Part shown: positions 11,586-23,008 of the stretch, piece after piece
How positions within the stretch are numbered: the stretch's first letter is position 1
Layout: every line of letters begins with the position of its first letter
Assembly: GCF_020283565.1 (NCBI RefSeq)
Contig: NC_060060.1
Coordinates: forward strand, 29,140,001 to 29,204,000
Length of the DNA stretch: 64,000 nt
From: Trifolium pratense
Lineage: Eukaryota; Streptophyta; Magnoliopsida; Fabales; Fabaceae
Direction of reading: 5' to 3'
The notes under the pieces: generated by a model
What the model saw: the letters and a program-made list of their open reading frames with translations, nothing else
Told to the model about the DNA's origin: nothing
The model's database searches: none
Program-made: the position numbers and the translations under genes

Positions 11586-14477
11586 TTATCTTAAGTGAGA
11601 GTCATAAGGGTCAAAAAGGGAATCTGGAATGATCAAGGGTAACTTATCTATGTACATGAAAAGTCTTCTAAGATTCTCCCTTGTCACTGTTTCCATGTCT
11701 ACTATGTCCCTACTATCGGTGAATACCCAGAGATCGCCCGAGTTCACTCTTTTAAGACTGTCACGACAAAAGGGGCATGACTGTGATCTTGCTCTCCTGC
11801 AAAAAAAAAATGTCAGCATACATATAGCTTTCAACTAAACTAGATAACAGTTAAACGAGAATCGGAAACCATTCATGGAAACTTGGTTATACTCGCAAGT
11901 TAAATAATGAGCATCTATCGAAACAATGAACTAATGATCTGGATATGCAACGAATAAAATCCCTCCAATAATCTACTTCTTTGGCAGTTGCTTATTCTTA
12001 ACGCAAGAATTACAATCAACTTCCCCTATTCAATCCTTTCTCACTTCAATAATCTAATTATTTGCTACTTTTAATTTGAGTATTTACATTCAAGAACAAT
12101 AAGAAAACAATGACAAGTGAAACTCATACCTACGAACTACGGTGTTTGTTATGGCATCCTTCACACAGATGATTCTACGAACTTACGGTGATAACTGTTG
12201 CACTAGATGCTATCTTACTTGGTACGTAATAAACAATTATGATCCAAGCAAACTGAACTAATGCAAGACTTATGAATAACAAAGCAGACTCAACAGATTA
12301 CATTTACCGTAGTGAAATATATCATTCAGAACTAAATATAAGGAATGAAATTCAGCAAAACCGAGTAAAAACAAATCATAAGGCATACTGCTAAAGAAAT
12401 ACAAAGAATCAAGATGTAGAGAAAGGAGAAACAAAGCCACAACTTCATACTTCTTAATACCAAAAGTCATGATAGTAAACTATTGAATGTGTGTGTGAGA
12501 GAAAGAAAGTACCATTCATGGTAACATTTAAGGCACATGGCATGGTTGCAGTTGGGCAACACAATCTTACTATTTATCTCCATGCATATTCCACACTCTT
12601 CTTCTCTTTCAATGTCTATGTCTGAGGATTGTTTGTGCTCCGCGTCATCTCTTTTACGATACCTCTCCATGCATACAACCTTCTGTTTTTTATCCTCCGC
12701 ATCAGTGACACCTTTTTCAAGTTGCAATAAAGAAGGATATATGACCGCTGATCGATACAGAATTTCAGTATATCAGTCCACACAGCTAAAATGTAAACTA
12801 ATTCATTATATTTAAAAATGGGGAAAATAAAGAAAGGATGATATACCATAGAATTCCCTAATACTTGCTTTTCTTTCATGTGTAGACATGGTAGTTGTCC
12901 CATCCACATACACCTGCAGCATGAGAAAAAATTGTCACCTTCACCCCTGTTTGGATAAACTGATAAGTCAGTGCTTATAGCATAAACACTTATAATAAGC
13001 TATTTTTATAGCTATAAAGTCAAACTGGTTTTGTATAAGCTATAAGCTGTTGTCAGAAGCTATCCTAAAGAAGTTATGAAAACAAGCAGAAAATAGCTTA
13101 TGGACACGTCATAAGCTGTTTTCATAAGGTATCTCAAACAATATCAGAAGTGTTTATGCTAGTAGATAAGCTCAAATAAGTCAATCAGGCAAAATGAACA
13201 TCTAAAAACTAAAACATCTAACCTTGTAAATTAGTATTCTTAATAGTCCAAGGGCTCCAGCAAGATTGCAATCTGTCCATTGAACCAGAAAAAGAAACAG
13301 GTGTGCTGCCGGACTGTATGACATTCTCATCTGAAGACACGCACCGTCATATTCCCTTGGAAAATCCGATGCCCTGCATACCCAAATGCATGTAGAAGTT
13401 ATAACTCTTATACTCATACTAAGAAAAATAGCGAAAAAGAAAAAAACATTGTTCCAAAGTCTTATCATTTCAAATTTTCAATGTTCGGAAAAGACACCAT
13501 TCAGAACTTAACTCGTTTATCGGAACCTTACTCTAGTCAAATTTCACAAGAGACTCATCACAAACACAACAAATAACTTTGAAACATTGAACAAAAGAAC
13601 AACTAGCTGTGAAAGATAATGCAAATATGCAATGCATATTAGAGATCAGGAAGCAACAATTGGTATCAAAATCACAATGCATTGTATGCTAGCCACACAA
13701 GTTACTTACCCTGCAAACAGGTGACAATGTCCCACATCCACCATAAAGGTGGAAAAAAATAGTCACATACACAAAAAACAAAATAAAAAATCAAATATTT
13801 ATCTTTGAAACTAAAAATTCAGATAAATATAAATAACAAAAAGAAAATCTCCACATGAGTACAGAGGTAATGAAGGCCAAATTTTTCTAAATTTTGACTT
13901 TGGCATACAATGATACAACACACAATGAAAAAGTACAACACAATCATATACCAAAAAAATTGAAAAAAGTACTAAATATATGACTCACTATTAGACAAAC
14001 AAAACATGATGTTGGAACAAGCCATAGGAAAAATTCCATCATAGTAAATTCTCCCCCAACAAGACAGAGACACTGTTTGATTGTTGTACAGTTAGAGAGT
14101 GGATAATCACAATTCACACACAATACCAAAATCATAAATTTGTACTAAAAATAAAGGCACCATCATATATTTATGGAAAATTTTGTTTTTTCATGTTTGA
14201 CTTAAAAAAATCAGGGGTTAAAGTAAAACCCCAGAAAATAATTCCTAAACAAAAATACTTTTAACTCAAAGTTATGATCCAATTCATCCAAAAATAAAAA
14301 TAAAATCTTTAAAGGAAGGGAGTGTACCCTTAAAATTAAAACTATAAAAAAATTGACTTTTTTCAAAAGGGTGTGAGAATTGAAAGGAAAAAAGAAGGAA
14401 AAGGGAACTAACAAAGTATTGGCATGATGAATATCAGCTTCAAGAAGTTTAAGAGATTCCTTGAAAGACCTTCCCAT
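11586..14477 (-). CDS. AIRP2: RING-type E3 ubiquitin ligase, AIRP2-like
   Basis: Family members are cytosolic E3 ligases; Arabidopsis AIRP2 promotes abscisic-acid responses. Exons are 14477-14413, 13373-13223, 12913-12847, 12747-12513 and 11796-11586, all GT-AG with matching phases, giving 242 residues. The start MGRSFKESLKLLEADI matches the AIRP2 N-terminus. The conserved block YDGACLQMRMSYSPAAHLFL and the run to LRILIYK follow. The C3HC4 RING is complete: C146, C149, C161, H163, C166, C169, C180, C183. The C-terminus is KRVNSGDLW and then YIDKLPLIIPDS. An in-frame ATG nine codons upstream (14504) could be the true start; the family alignment favours 14477. The 5' leader holds a (GA)n tract. 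Confidence 0.95.
12945..13189. mobile_element. hAT-type MITE in RING gene intron 2
   Basis: About 245 bp starting cctgtttggataaac and ending in aagtcaatcagg, with internal ataagct/agcttat motifs repeated in both orientations. This is the pattern of a common legume MITE family with cctgtttgg ends. The terminal repeats have diverged and the target duplication is not clear. Confidence 0.6.
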
Positions 14478-14585
14478 GGAAGAAGAACCACTGTTTATGT
14501 ACATGTCTTCTATTCTAAGAGATTCTCAAACCAAAACCAAAACAATTTTGTTTTTTTTCAATCAAAAACCAACAACAACTTTCAT

Positions 14586-14587
<2 letters not shown>

Positions 14588-14620
<33 letters not shown>
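14588..14620. repeat. (TC)n microsatellite, (GA)n in the RING gene leader
   Basis: About 16 TC units. On the minus strand this is a (GA)n tract about 110 bp upstream of the RING gene's ATG, probably in its 5' UTR or core promoter. Such tracts bind BBR/BPC proteins in plants, but no role is shown here. Confidence 0.95.
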
Positions 14621-14621
<1 letters not shown>

Positions 14622-15914
14622 GAGTAGTACAGTAGCTCTAGACTGCGCCTTCTATTCTCTTCTTTCAAAGTTTCAACAATACGCAAAAGCTACTTGGTTG
14701 ACACGTGGCGCTCTGCTATTTATTTAATTTTCATCAAGATTAATTAATTAATGATTGCCATTAGGACTAGTACTACTACTTTTGGTTCTTTTCATAAAAT
14801 AATTTACTCTATTTTTTAAATTAGGTACATGAATTATTTAAAAAATAAATCACTTTTAATAAAAAGGATTGAAGATGCAAACAACTGTTTAAGGTACTTT
14901 TTGAATCTACATAAAATTTTTGCTAACAAATATCTTAAGATAACTATTGGTTACTAAAAATGAAAATTTTAAAACTTTGAAAAAAAATTAAATACACTTA
15001 AATTTTTTAATTTCAACGTATTTTAAAACATAGTAATAAAGAGCTGGCTAATGTTACATGGCACAACTATTGATGGAAGTTGGTTCCATTTAAGAACAAT
15101 TGTCTAACGCTATGTTTCTTTAGGTAAATTTTCAAAAGAGATAAATAAGAAAGAAATAGCTAACAAAAAAATTGTCTGTTTTTATAGTTTTGATAAGAAG
15201 AAAAATAATGAAAGAGAGAAATATAATAGTTGTAACCGCTAAAAAAAGTTTTCACCATATTAGGTAAGGTGTGTGTCAAGAAATGAAAATGAAAAATTTA
15301 AACATCGTGCAATTTTTAATTAGAAAAACTGTTCTCACTTTTCTATTCAGTAATATTTATACTCAACTTATTTTCTACCTCTCTTCTCTCTTATTTCTCT
15401 CTTCACTATCTCTTTGACATCCAAACATAGTGCAAAAGTTTAAAATGGTAATACATAGCCACAAGGATATAGGCACAAGATTAACACACCCAAAAATCAA
15501 AATAAATAAAAGAAAAATAAAATAGTCACATCAATTAATATAATTTTAATTCTTTTCTCTTTAATTTTTTTATTGTTTTGAGTGTGCCTAAGAATAAACC
15601 ATAATTTATTTAGGCTTGTGCCTATATAAATATTTCTCATCATGCATAAGGGAAGGAAAATTTGAGACGGATCGCAGCTCTGGAGAGGCATAAGAAAACT
15701 CTGCCATTGACACCACTACAAGTCGCCAACCACCATAGCCATTAATTGCACCATCACAATTGATTTTGACATAGAAATGCTTACGAAGTGGAAAGCGCGG
15801 TTCCTATATATAGTTAAAAACCCCATTGTCTCGGGTCTTGAAGGTGGATATGCTCTTTTTTATTTTCCTTTTTACATTCTTAACAAGTAACAAGTTTTTT
15901 TATATATTTTTTTA
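14621..15914. other. Intergenic, upstream of the RING gene
   Basis: Promoter side of the RING gene, then AT-rich sequence without coding signal. A possible eroded DNA element lies at 15107-15432: gctatgtttctttagg on the left is loosely mirrored by ccaaacatagtgc on the right. An acacgtggcg at 14701-14710 contains a G-box core (CACGTG), which would fit ABA regulation of an AIRP2-type gene, but this is only inference. Confidence 0.4.
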
Positions 15915-16127
15915 GGGTCTTGCTAACGAGTGTCCTCGGGGAACTCTTTAAGCATGCCCTCGGGACACTCTTTAAGCATTCCATTAAAATAAATTTTTTA
16001 TTCAAAAAATTAAACACTCTAATTTCCAATGCGTTGACTTTACACATTTCCATAAAAATTCTATAAAAAAAAAACTTACTATTTAAGGGGCTTAAAGAGT
16101 ACCCGGAGACACTATTTATCATTTGCC
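15915..16127. mobile_element. MITE, gctaa...ccggggcac family (eroded copy)
   Basis: The left end, ttgctaacgagtgtcctcgg, is mirrored by the right end, ccggagacactatttatc. It shares its ends with the better copy at 60335-60509. Inside, the motif actctttaagca occurs twice in a row. Non-coding. Confidence 0.6.
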
Positions 16128-16260
16128 TTTTTTTTAAGTAATTTAGTGACTAAAATTATACTTTAAATGAATAAATAAAATATTTAAAGTTTGAACCTTA
16201 ACATTTACCTATGTAATTTGATATTTTTACCGATCGAATTAAATTAGTTTTTAAATCTTA

Positions 16261-16382
16261 ACCCACTTGGATTGGTCTGGTGGTATTGACTTGAGACCGT
16301 GAGTGTGCTCTTCCTTAAGATCTTAGGTTCGATTCTTTCTAATGCCAATTTAAATGGCTAATTTAGCTTCTTCAAAAAAAAA
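16261..16382 (+). mobile_element. SINE with target-site duplication
   Basis: About 120 bp with a tRNA-like pol III promoter: an A-box-like ggtctggtggtattgact near 16273, a B box in cttaggttcgattct near 16322, and a terminal A run at 16373-16382. It is flanked by ttaaatctt direct repeats (16251-16259 and 16383-16391), as expected after LINE-driven insertion. The organisation matches plant tRNA-derived SINEs. Confidence 0.75.
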
Positions 16383-16966
16383 TTAAATCTTTAAAGCACT
16401 ATTAGCATCACACTTATTAAATAATGATAAAAACACTTTTGTTTTGTTAGCTGAATTTAATTTTGTTAGTTGAGTTGAGATGGTTCGTGGATGAATATGT
16501 GAGGACAGTCTTATCCACTTTACCTTGTTTTTTAGGCATTGAATTGAATTAATGGCTTTTCGCACTAAGCACCACTCATGCCTATGTTTTATATTCACAA
16601 TTTTTTTTGCATTGTATATTCACAATTTTGTCATCCCTTATTCTTTGTTTTTCTTTCTAATTAACAAATGCACGATGAAGGGATATGGTGCACTAGAATA
16701 CTTTTTGTCCCTCTTTCCCCACTTCATGTAAATTTGAGAATCATCAAATTAATTAAAGACTTATAATGAAATTTATCTAGTTATTCAATTTGAGAATTTC
16801 AAACTTCATTTCAAATGAACTGAACAAAAACCTCCATAGCACATGCGAGCAAAAAATCTAACCACATTTTTTTCATATTTTTAACGCTCTTATGCAAATC
16901 TTATGAAAAATATTGCACTCCATGAATTGTTATTTAGTTGATGATGATGATATAGTGAATGTTGTA

Positions 16967-17113
16967 CTCCCTCTGACCTCATATATAAGCAAAAGTAGTT
17001 TTTTTAGGTTTATTGAAAAAGTAATGTATTTAGTCTGTATTTAGACTAAATACATTCATTTTTCAATAAATCTAAAAAAAATTAGATTGACTTACATATA
17101 AGGACGGAGGGAG
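16967..17113. mobile_element. Stowaway MITE in unit A
   Basis: 147 bp with ends ctccctctgac and the mirrored cggagggag, flanked by TA on both sides. The interior folds back almost completely (aaatgaatgtatttagtc mirrored). This is Stowaway/Tc1-mariner structure. Units B and C have the empty TA site. Confidence 0.9.
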
Positions 17114-17770
17114 TACATTCTATAACTCACACGATCAAACATGCGTATACACGGTCTAAAAGATGGAACAAATCCTTTTCTTGGAATATTACTTATTTGT
17201 TTAAAATTGTTCGGTGAATTAATTAATATAAAGATAAAGTTTAAGTGCAAGTCGTATTGCTAAAGCAATCTGGTTCAACTTTGTTCACATTATAATTAAT
17301 CAAAAAATCATCAATATAAATTATTTAATAAAAAACAAAAAATAATCATCCACATTGTCTCTCTCCCTCAAAGCATAAAAACAAAAAGTCACATTTCTGA
17401 TGTGAAAGAATACTACACGCAATCAAACACAAAATGAAAGATTGGTTTATTTACCCATTTGAGAACAAAAAAAAAAAAATTCTAATTATGTAGACAAAAT
17501 ATTGTTTTTACCTATCTCACATTTGATTAATTTTTCAACAAAAATGGAAAAGATTGCACCCCGTGAATCATTTTTTAGTTGATGATGATTTCATAATTAG
17601 TGTTGTATGCTCTATTACTCGCACTCAAACATGTGTTTATTAGGTAGGACATTGATTTCAAGTGTTTTCTAAAAATATGAAAAGTCAAGTTATTATACGC
17701 ATATGGCTCAAAAAAAAGTTATTATGCGCATACACAATTTAAAGATGAAATAAATCCTTTTATTCGAATA

Positions 17771-17909
17771 CTCCCTTATTATAAGAAGAGCTTTATTTTT
17801 TAGATTTATAGAATGTTGAATGTGTTTGGTCCATATTATTGACTAGATACATCAAATATTTTATGAATCTAAAAAGTAAAGTTCTTCTTATAATAAGGAC
17901 CGGAGGAAG
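17771..17909. mobile_element. Stowaway MITE in unit B
   Basis: 139 bp from ctcccttattataag to ccggaggaag with flanking TA, and an inverted interior (ttattataagaagagc mirrored). Unit A shows the empty site in ggaatattactt. Confidence 0.9.
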
Positions 17910-18326
17910 TATTAATTATTTATTTAAAATTGTTCCTTGAATTCATGTAAAGAAGAAAGTTTTAAGCGCAAATTGTATCTTTAAAGTAACTAGTTCAACT
18001 TTGTTCACATTATAATCATCCATATTGTCCCTCTTTCATAGCATAAAAACAAAAAGTCACATTTATAATGCACACAATGTTGCACGTAATTAGAAAGACT
18101 AATTTCTTTATCCATTTAAGAAAAAAAAACAAATCTGATTATGTAGGCAAAATACATCTTTTACCTACCTCACATTTGATTCTTCAACAAAAATGGAAAA
18201 GATTGTATTCTAGGAATTGCTATCTAGTTAATGACGATAACATAGTGAGTGTTGTTGTACACTCTAACTCACACTTAAGCAACATACATCGATAAACGGA
18301 GCATAGCGAACCAGTGTGTGAGAGTG

Positions 18327-20327
18327 TTAGGACATTAATTTCAAACGTTCTCTGAAAATTTTCAGCATGCTTTGGAAAGTAACAATCCCAGTTAAGGTTC
18401 CATCTTCCTTTACAACCCACACATAACTCACACGGTGGGAAAGTGCTTGAATCATAACAGCAACCAAAGAACTCCAAGGGTAACAAACAATAGCTTCTGA
18501 TCTCCTTACCACCCTTGAAGAGTATCCTCCATGCTTCCGATTCTTCCCGGACAAGCAAACATCTTCCTCTGATGAAGTCGAAGAAAACGAAGACCAAGAA
18601 GGTAGACTTGCTTCCTCCCCAAGTAACTCCAAAGCCGCATCAAGATTTTGCTCGCGCAACCTCTCCTTTACCAGCTGAACCAAATCCTCAGGTGGACCAC
18701 CGCAGTCAATGTAAGCCAAGAGATCGCCAGCTGAGAGAGTTGCAATTGCAGGGGCAACAGCTTCATCACAAGAGTTCAACATAAAGGGCGAGATTTCTCC
18801 AACGAACTTGCCCTGCGGGTCAACCACTGCAACGGAGGATTGATGAACAATGGAAGCTGTGAGAAGCTCCAAAGCAGAGGATGCAGGGTCATCATAGTAA
18901 AGAAAAAAGAGGTTTTGTGTGTCTATAATGCCAAGCTTATCGATGGCTTCTGCAGCTATGGAGGAAAACACAGCAATTGAGTTGAGAAGGTAGCGCATTA
19001 CATCCTCTTGAGTAAGCCAACAATATGCAAGCTTGTCATTGTGGAAAATGCCAGAGTCCAAAGTTTCACATTCCTTCTTCTTCCATCTCTTCTCGTTTGG
19101 TATTGGTATCACCACATTTTGTACCCCTTTAGACATTGCATCTATTGCCTCCAATAAACTGCATGTAACATTAATTCAATAAAGAACATTTATTCAATAA
19201 ATAACATACTACTTTATGGATCATTGATTGACTGTAGTAATTATTACACAATTTCACACTGTTTTTAATCTAAACCGCGAGTCAGAAATCAGACAATCTA
19301 TATTAAAAATTGTGTCTTTTAATCAAAAGCAATCTTAGTTGTTGATTTATGATTGGATGACTATAATCAATTACAACGTCCGTCCTCCGTCCTACTGTAA
19401 TCGACTATTCTTGTACTTGACTATTATTAGCTTTTGTAGAATATAAGGCTAAAGTGGTCAATTGCATAAAACTATTATTTTGGTATTAAAAAATCAAAAA
19501 TCTCACCTTCATCCTCTAAAACTTCAAAAATGGTGACTGAAATATCCTAAAAATCTTTTCAAATACCTATTTGATCCTACATTTGAGTTTTTCCCCTATT
19601 GTATATGTTTGAGATTTTGAAAGACCATGCCATTTTTCTTCTTATTCTCTTTTTTTTTTAAACCGAAATGAAATAATAAATACCACCCAATTCATACATA
19701 CAAATAGAATATTCCAAATTTCGAGTTTTAATCTCGAACACCATGAATATCTAGTCTAACAATCTTGATATTCGATGATTGAGTTAAGACTTACGAATTT
19801 CAAACAATTTTATATTGCCATCTTCTTTATTATTCAATTTATTTACAAAGTCAAGTCAAGTCAACCGCAAACAAAAATTGAAAATGTTAGAACAAAACAG
19901 AACCACATAAAAAATTCAAGTAATAATAACCGAATATATTTCAAATGAAAATGGAATAATGAACGAACCTAGCATTAGGTTGAAGATGGCGAACGAGAGA
20001 TGATTTATCTTCGGCTAGAAGAATTGAAATCTGAGAACGAAATGCATCGGCAGGAGATGAGAGATTCTCCGGTTTACAAAGAAAACAAATAATATCAACC
20101 ATGCAGATTCTTCCAATACATTTGCAATGAAATTGATCAAAATCCTCTTCGTTATTGTTATTGCTATAAATGGAATGGTGACAATTCCAAACGCTTAAAG
20201 AAGAATGGCGAAATTTATGAATGGCGTTAAGAGCATCGGCTATGGTGTGGGTGACAGAAATTGACCTGAGTGGTGGTTTGCCGAGGCATAGATCGGAAAC
20301 TTCATGCCCTGATAATCTTACTGCCAT
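18327..20327 (-). CDS. CBSX5: CBS domain-containing protein, CBSX5-like
   Basis: Plant CBSX proteins carry adenosine-ligand-binding CBS pairs and act as cellular energy or redox sensors; the role of the CBSX5 subgroup is poorly known. Two exons, 20327-19969 and 19158-18327, join in phase (AG|T) into 396 residues. The start MAVRLSGHEVSDLCLGKPPL matches the subgroup's N-terminus. CBS-type segments include the N-terminal ISVTHTIADALNAI, then SLLEAIDAMSKGVQNVVIPI, SSVAVVDPQGKFVGEISP and VSYVWVVKEDGTLTGIVTF near the C-terminus. A serine- and glutamate-rich linker (SFSSTSSEED) precedes the last CBS motif. The intron is 810 bp. No targeting signal was evident. The ATG at 20327 is the only one in frame at this end. 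Confidence 0.93.
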
Positions 20328-21055
20328 ACACAACAACCACAGGGAGAATTTCTATCACGTACACCACACGGCGTAACAAACCAAACGCAATGAAATTTGA
20401 GAGAGAATTTTGGTTTTAAAGAGAAAGGAGATTTTTTGGTGGCGCAAATTAAGGTGATTGTTGGAGTTGCTAAATTTATAAGAGTAGATTAGATGACTGG
20501 GTTACCTCAATACCAAAGACCGTGCGTGCATATACACTTGTCACGTGACACCGTCTCTATATGGGATTAACATCAATCAAACTAAGCGGACCGCATCCAA
20601 ATTAATATCATACAACGACAAAATACCTACGAATAATAGGATAAAATTAAAGTCACTAAATTATTCATGCTTCCGGATCTGTAACGATGATGCTCAAATC
20701 ATTGAGTGAATCTGCGATTGATTGAAGTGTAAAAATCATTTTTTTTATTGATAGACGAAATGACAAAGTCATTGAAAACTCACACACACGTAAAGTGGAG
20801 TGACCGAAGTTCGAACCCGATCTGATGTCCGATTCTAACAATTTCGACATTTCAACTAGTTGAACTAGGATTTGCCTAAAAAAATAATTGAAAGTGAGGA
20901 AATCAGTTGCTCTATATGGAAAATTAATAGTTTTCTTTATGGAAATAAAAAATTTGGTAGGAGAAATTATTATTTGTTGTTGGCAAAAATAAAATGTAGA
21001 ACAGACTATTTTAGGGCCTGCGTTTTGAAACAATTTGTCTCATCTGAACAGAAAG
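20328..21055. other. Divergent intergenic region, CBSX5-like and ALS
   Basis: This 0.73-kb region holds the promoters of both divergently transcribed genes. The ALS-proximal part (about 20735-20880) looks like an eroded legume repeat with the motif gaagttcgaacccgatct. No clear TATA box could be assigned. Confidence 0.5.
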
Positions 21056-23008
21056 ATGGCAGCCACCGCTGCAAAAGCTGCTTTCACCACCACCATCCCT
21101 TCATCTTCAAACTCAAACCACGTTTTCAGAACCACCTTCCCATTTTCCACACACACAAACACTCCCTCTAAACTCCATCTCCGCTCACTCAAAATCTCCG
21201 CTTCAGTTTCCAACTCTCCCCAACAAATCACCTCCCTCCCCTCAACCGAACATTTCATTTCCCGATTTGCCCTCAACGAACCACGTAAAGGCGCCGATAT
21301 CCTCGTCGAAGCACTCGAACGTCAAGGCGTCACTGATGTCTTCGCTTACCCTGGCGGCGCGTCAATGGAAATCCATCAAGCACTCACGCGCTCAAAAACC
21401 ATCCGTAACGTTCTTCCACGTCACGAACAAGGTGGAATTTTCGCTGCCGAGGGTTACGCTCGTTCCTCGGGTCTCTCTGGTGTTTGCATCGCTACTTCCG
21501 GTCCCGGTGCTACTAACCTCGTCAGTGGACTCGCTGATGCTCTGCTTGATAGTATTCCGCTTGTTGCAATTACCGGTCAAGTTCCTCGGAGAATGATAGG
21601 AACTGATGCTTTTCAAGAAACTCCGATTGTTGAGGTAACTAGATCAATCACGAAGCATAATTATCTTGTTCTTGATGTTGATGATATACCTAGGATAGTG
21701 AATGAAGCGTTTTTCTTAGCTACTTCAGGTAGACCTGGACCTGTGTTGATTGATATACCTAAGGATATTCAGCAACAGATTTCGGTTCCGAATTGGGATC
21801 AACCTCTTAGGTTAGCAGGGTATACGGCTAGGTTACCGAAATCACCTCAGAAGGTGCATTTAGAGCAGATTGTTAGGTTGATTATGGAATCTAAGAAACC
21901 TGTTTTGTATGCTGGTGGTGGTAGTTTGAATTCTAGTGAGGAATTGAAGCGTTTTGTTCAGTTAACTGGTGTTCCGGTTGCTAGTACTTTGATGGGTTTG
22001 GGTTCGTATCCTACTTCGGATGAGAATTCACTGCAAATGCTTGGAATGCATGGAACTGTTTATGCTAATTATGCTGTTGATAAGAGTGATCTTTTGCTTG
22101 CTTTTGGAGTTCGGTTTGATGATCGGGTTACCGGGAAGCTTGAGGCTTTTGCTAGTCGGGCTAAGATTGTTCATATTGACATTGATTCTGCTGAGATTGG
22201 GAAGAATAAGCAGGCTCATGTTTCGGTATGTGGGGATTTGAAGTTGGCTTTGAGGGGTATTAATCAAATTTTGGAGAGTAAAGGGATACAGAGTAAGCTT
22301 GATTTTGGAGCTTGGAGAGAAGAACTGAATGAGCAGAAACGTAGGTTTCCGATGAGTTATAAGACGTTTGATGAAGCTATTCCTCCGCAATATGCTATAC
22401 AGGTTCTTGATGAGCTTACTAATGGGGATGCTATCATAAGTACTGGTGTTGGACAGCACCAGATGTGGGCTGCTCAATTTTACAGCTACAAGAGACCTAG
22501 ACAGTGGTTGACCTCTGCTGGTCTTGGCGCCATGGGGTTTGGGTTGCCTGCTGCCATGGGAGCTGCTGTCGCTAATCCTGACGCTATTGTGGTTGACATC
22601 GATGGTGATGGAAGTTTTATGATGAATGTTCAGGAGCTTGCTACGATAAAGGTGGAGAATCTCCCGGTTAAGATACTGTTGCTGAACAATCAACACTTGG
22701 GTATGGTTGTTCAGTGGGAGGATCGGTTCTATAAAGCCAATAGAGCTCACACCTATTTGGGAGACCCAGCCAATGAGAAAGAAATATTCCCCAATATGTT
22801 GAAATTTGCAGATGCTTGTGGTATTCCGGCAGCTCGTGTGACAAAGAGAGCAGACCTTAGAGCAGCAATTCAAAAAATGCTGGATACCCCTGGCCCCTAC
22901 CTGCTTGATGTCATTGTACCGCATCAAGAGCACGTGTTGCCGATGATTCCCGCTAATGGATCCTTCGATGATGTCATAACTGAGGGTGATGGCAGGATAA
23001 GTTACTGA
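21056..23008 (+). CDS. ALS: Acetolactate synthase (AHAS) catalytic subunit, chloroplast
   Basis: This ThDP- and FAD-dependent enzyme condenses two pyruvates, or pyruvate and 2-oxobutyrate, in the first common step of Val/Leu/Ile synthesis in plastids. It is a single exon of 650 residues, as usual for plant ALS. The first 60 or so residues are Ser/Thr-rich and acid-poor, a typical transit peptide. E124 in [14 protein letters not shown] is the ThDP-activating glutamate, and [12 protein letters not shown] is the ThDP/Mg motif. The numbering runs 20 below Arabidopsis. Herbicide-site residues are the sensitive ones at A102 (A122), P177 (P197), A185 (A205), D356 (D376) and W554 (W574). The S653 and G654 positions are A633 and N634. 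GC at third positions falls clearly after the first 600 bp. Confidence 0.98.
   Translation: MAATAAKAAFTTTIPSSSNSNHVFRTTFPFSTHTNTPSKLHLRSLKISASVSNSPQQITSLPSTEHFISRFALNEPRKGADILVEALERQGVTDVFAYPGGASMEIHQALTRSKTIRNVLPRHEQGGIFAAEGYARSSGLSGVCIATSGPGATNLVSGLADALLDSIPLVAITGQVPRRMIGTDAFQETPIVEVTRSITKHNYLVLDVDDIPRIVNEAFFLATSGRPGPVLIDIPKDIQQQISVPNWDQPLRLAGYTARLPKSPQKVHLEQIVRLIMESKKPVLYAGGGSLNSSEELKRFVQLTGVPVASTLMGLGSYPTSDENSLQMLGMHGTVYANYAVDKSDLLLAFGVRFDDRVTGKLEAFASRAKIVHIDIDSAEIGKNKQAHVSVCGDLKLALRGINQILESKGIQSKLDFGAWREELNEQKRRFPMSYKTFDEAIPPQYAIQVLDELTNGDAIISTGVGQHQMWAAQFYSYKRPRQWLTSAGLGAMGFGLPAAMGAAVANPDAIVVDIDGDGSFMMNVQELATIKVENLPVKILLLNNQHLGMVVQWEDRFYKANRAHTYLGDPANEKEIFPNMLKFADACGIPAARVTKRADLRAAIQKMLDTPGPYLLDVIVPHQEHVLPMIPANGSFDDVITEGDGRISY

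Larger units (their letters stand above)
16880..18290. repeat. Tandem duplication, period about 650 bp, with a third partial unit
   Basis: Unit A (about 16880-17537), unit B (about 17538-18190) and the start of unit C (to about 18290) are direct, diverged copies. Shared landmarks include gcataaaaacaaaaagtcac at 17373 and 18041, ttcaactttgttcacattat in A and B, and gattg...gttgatgatga at the start of each unit. Unit A carries a Stowaway element at 16967-17113 and unit B a different one at 17771-17909. No gene is inside. It ends near the 3' side of the CBS-domain gene. Confidence 0.85.

Noticed and set aside
21035..21055. Upstream start for ALS (SHLNRK extension)
   Set aside because: The codon at 21035 is TTG; the first ATG is at 21056 and matches the ALS transit peptide start MAATA.
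22028..22933. 301-codon open frame on the strand opposite to ALS
   Set aside because: It lies wholly within the ALS coding region, resembles no known protein, and its openness follows from ALS codon use.
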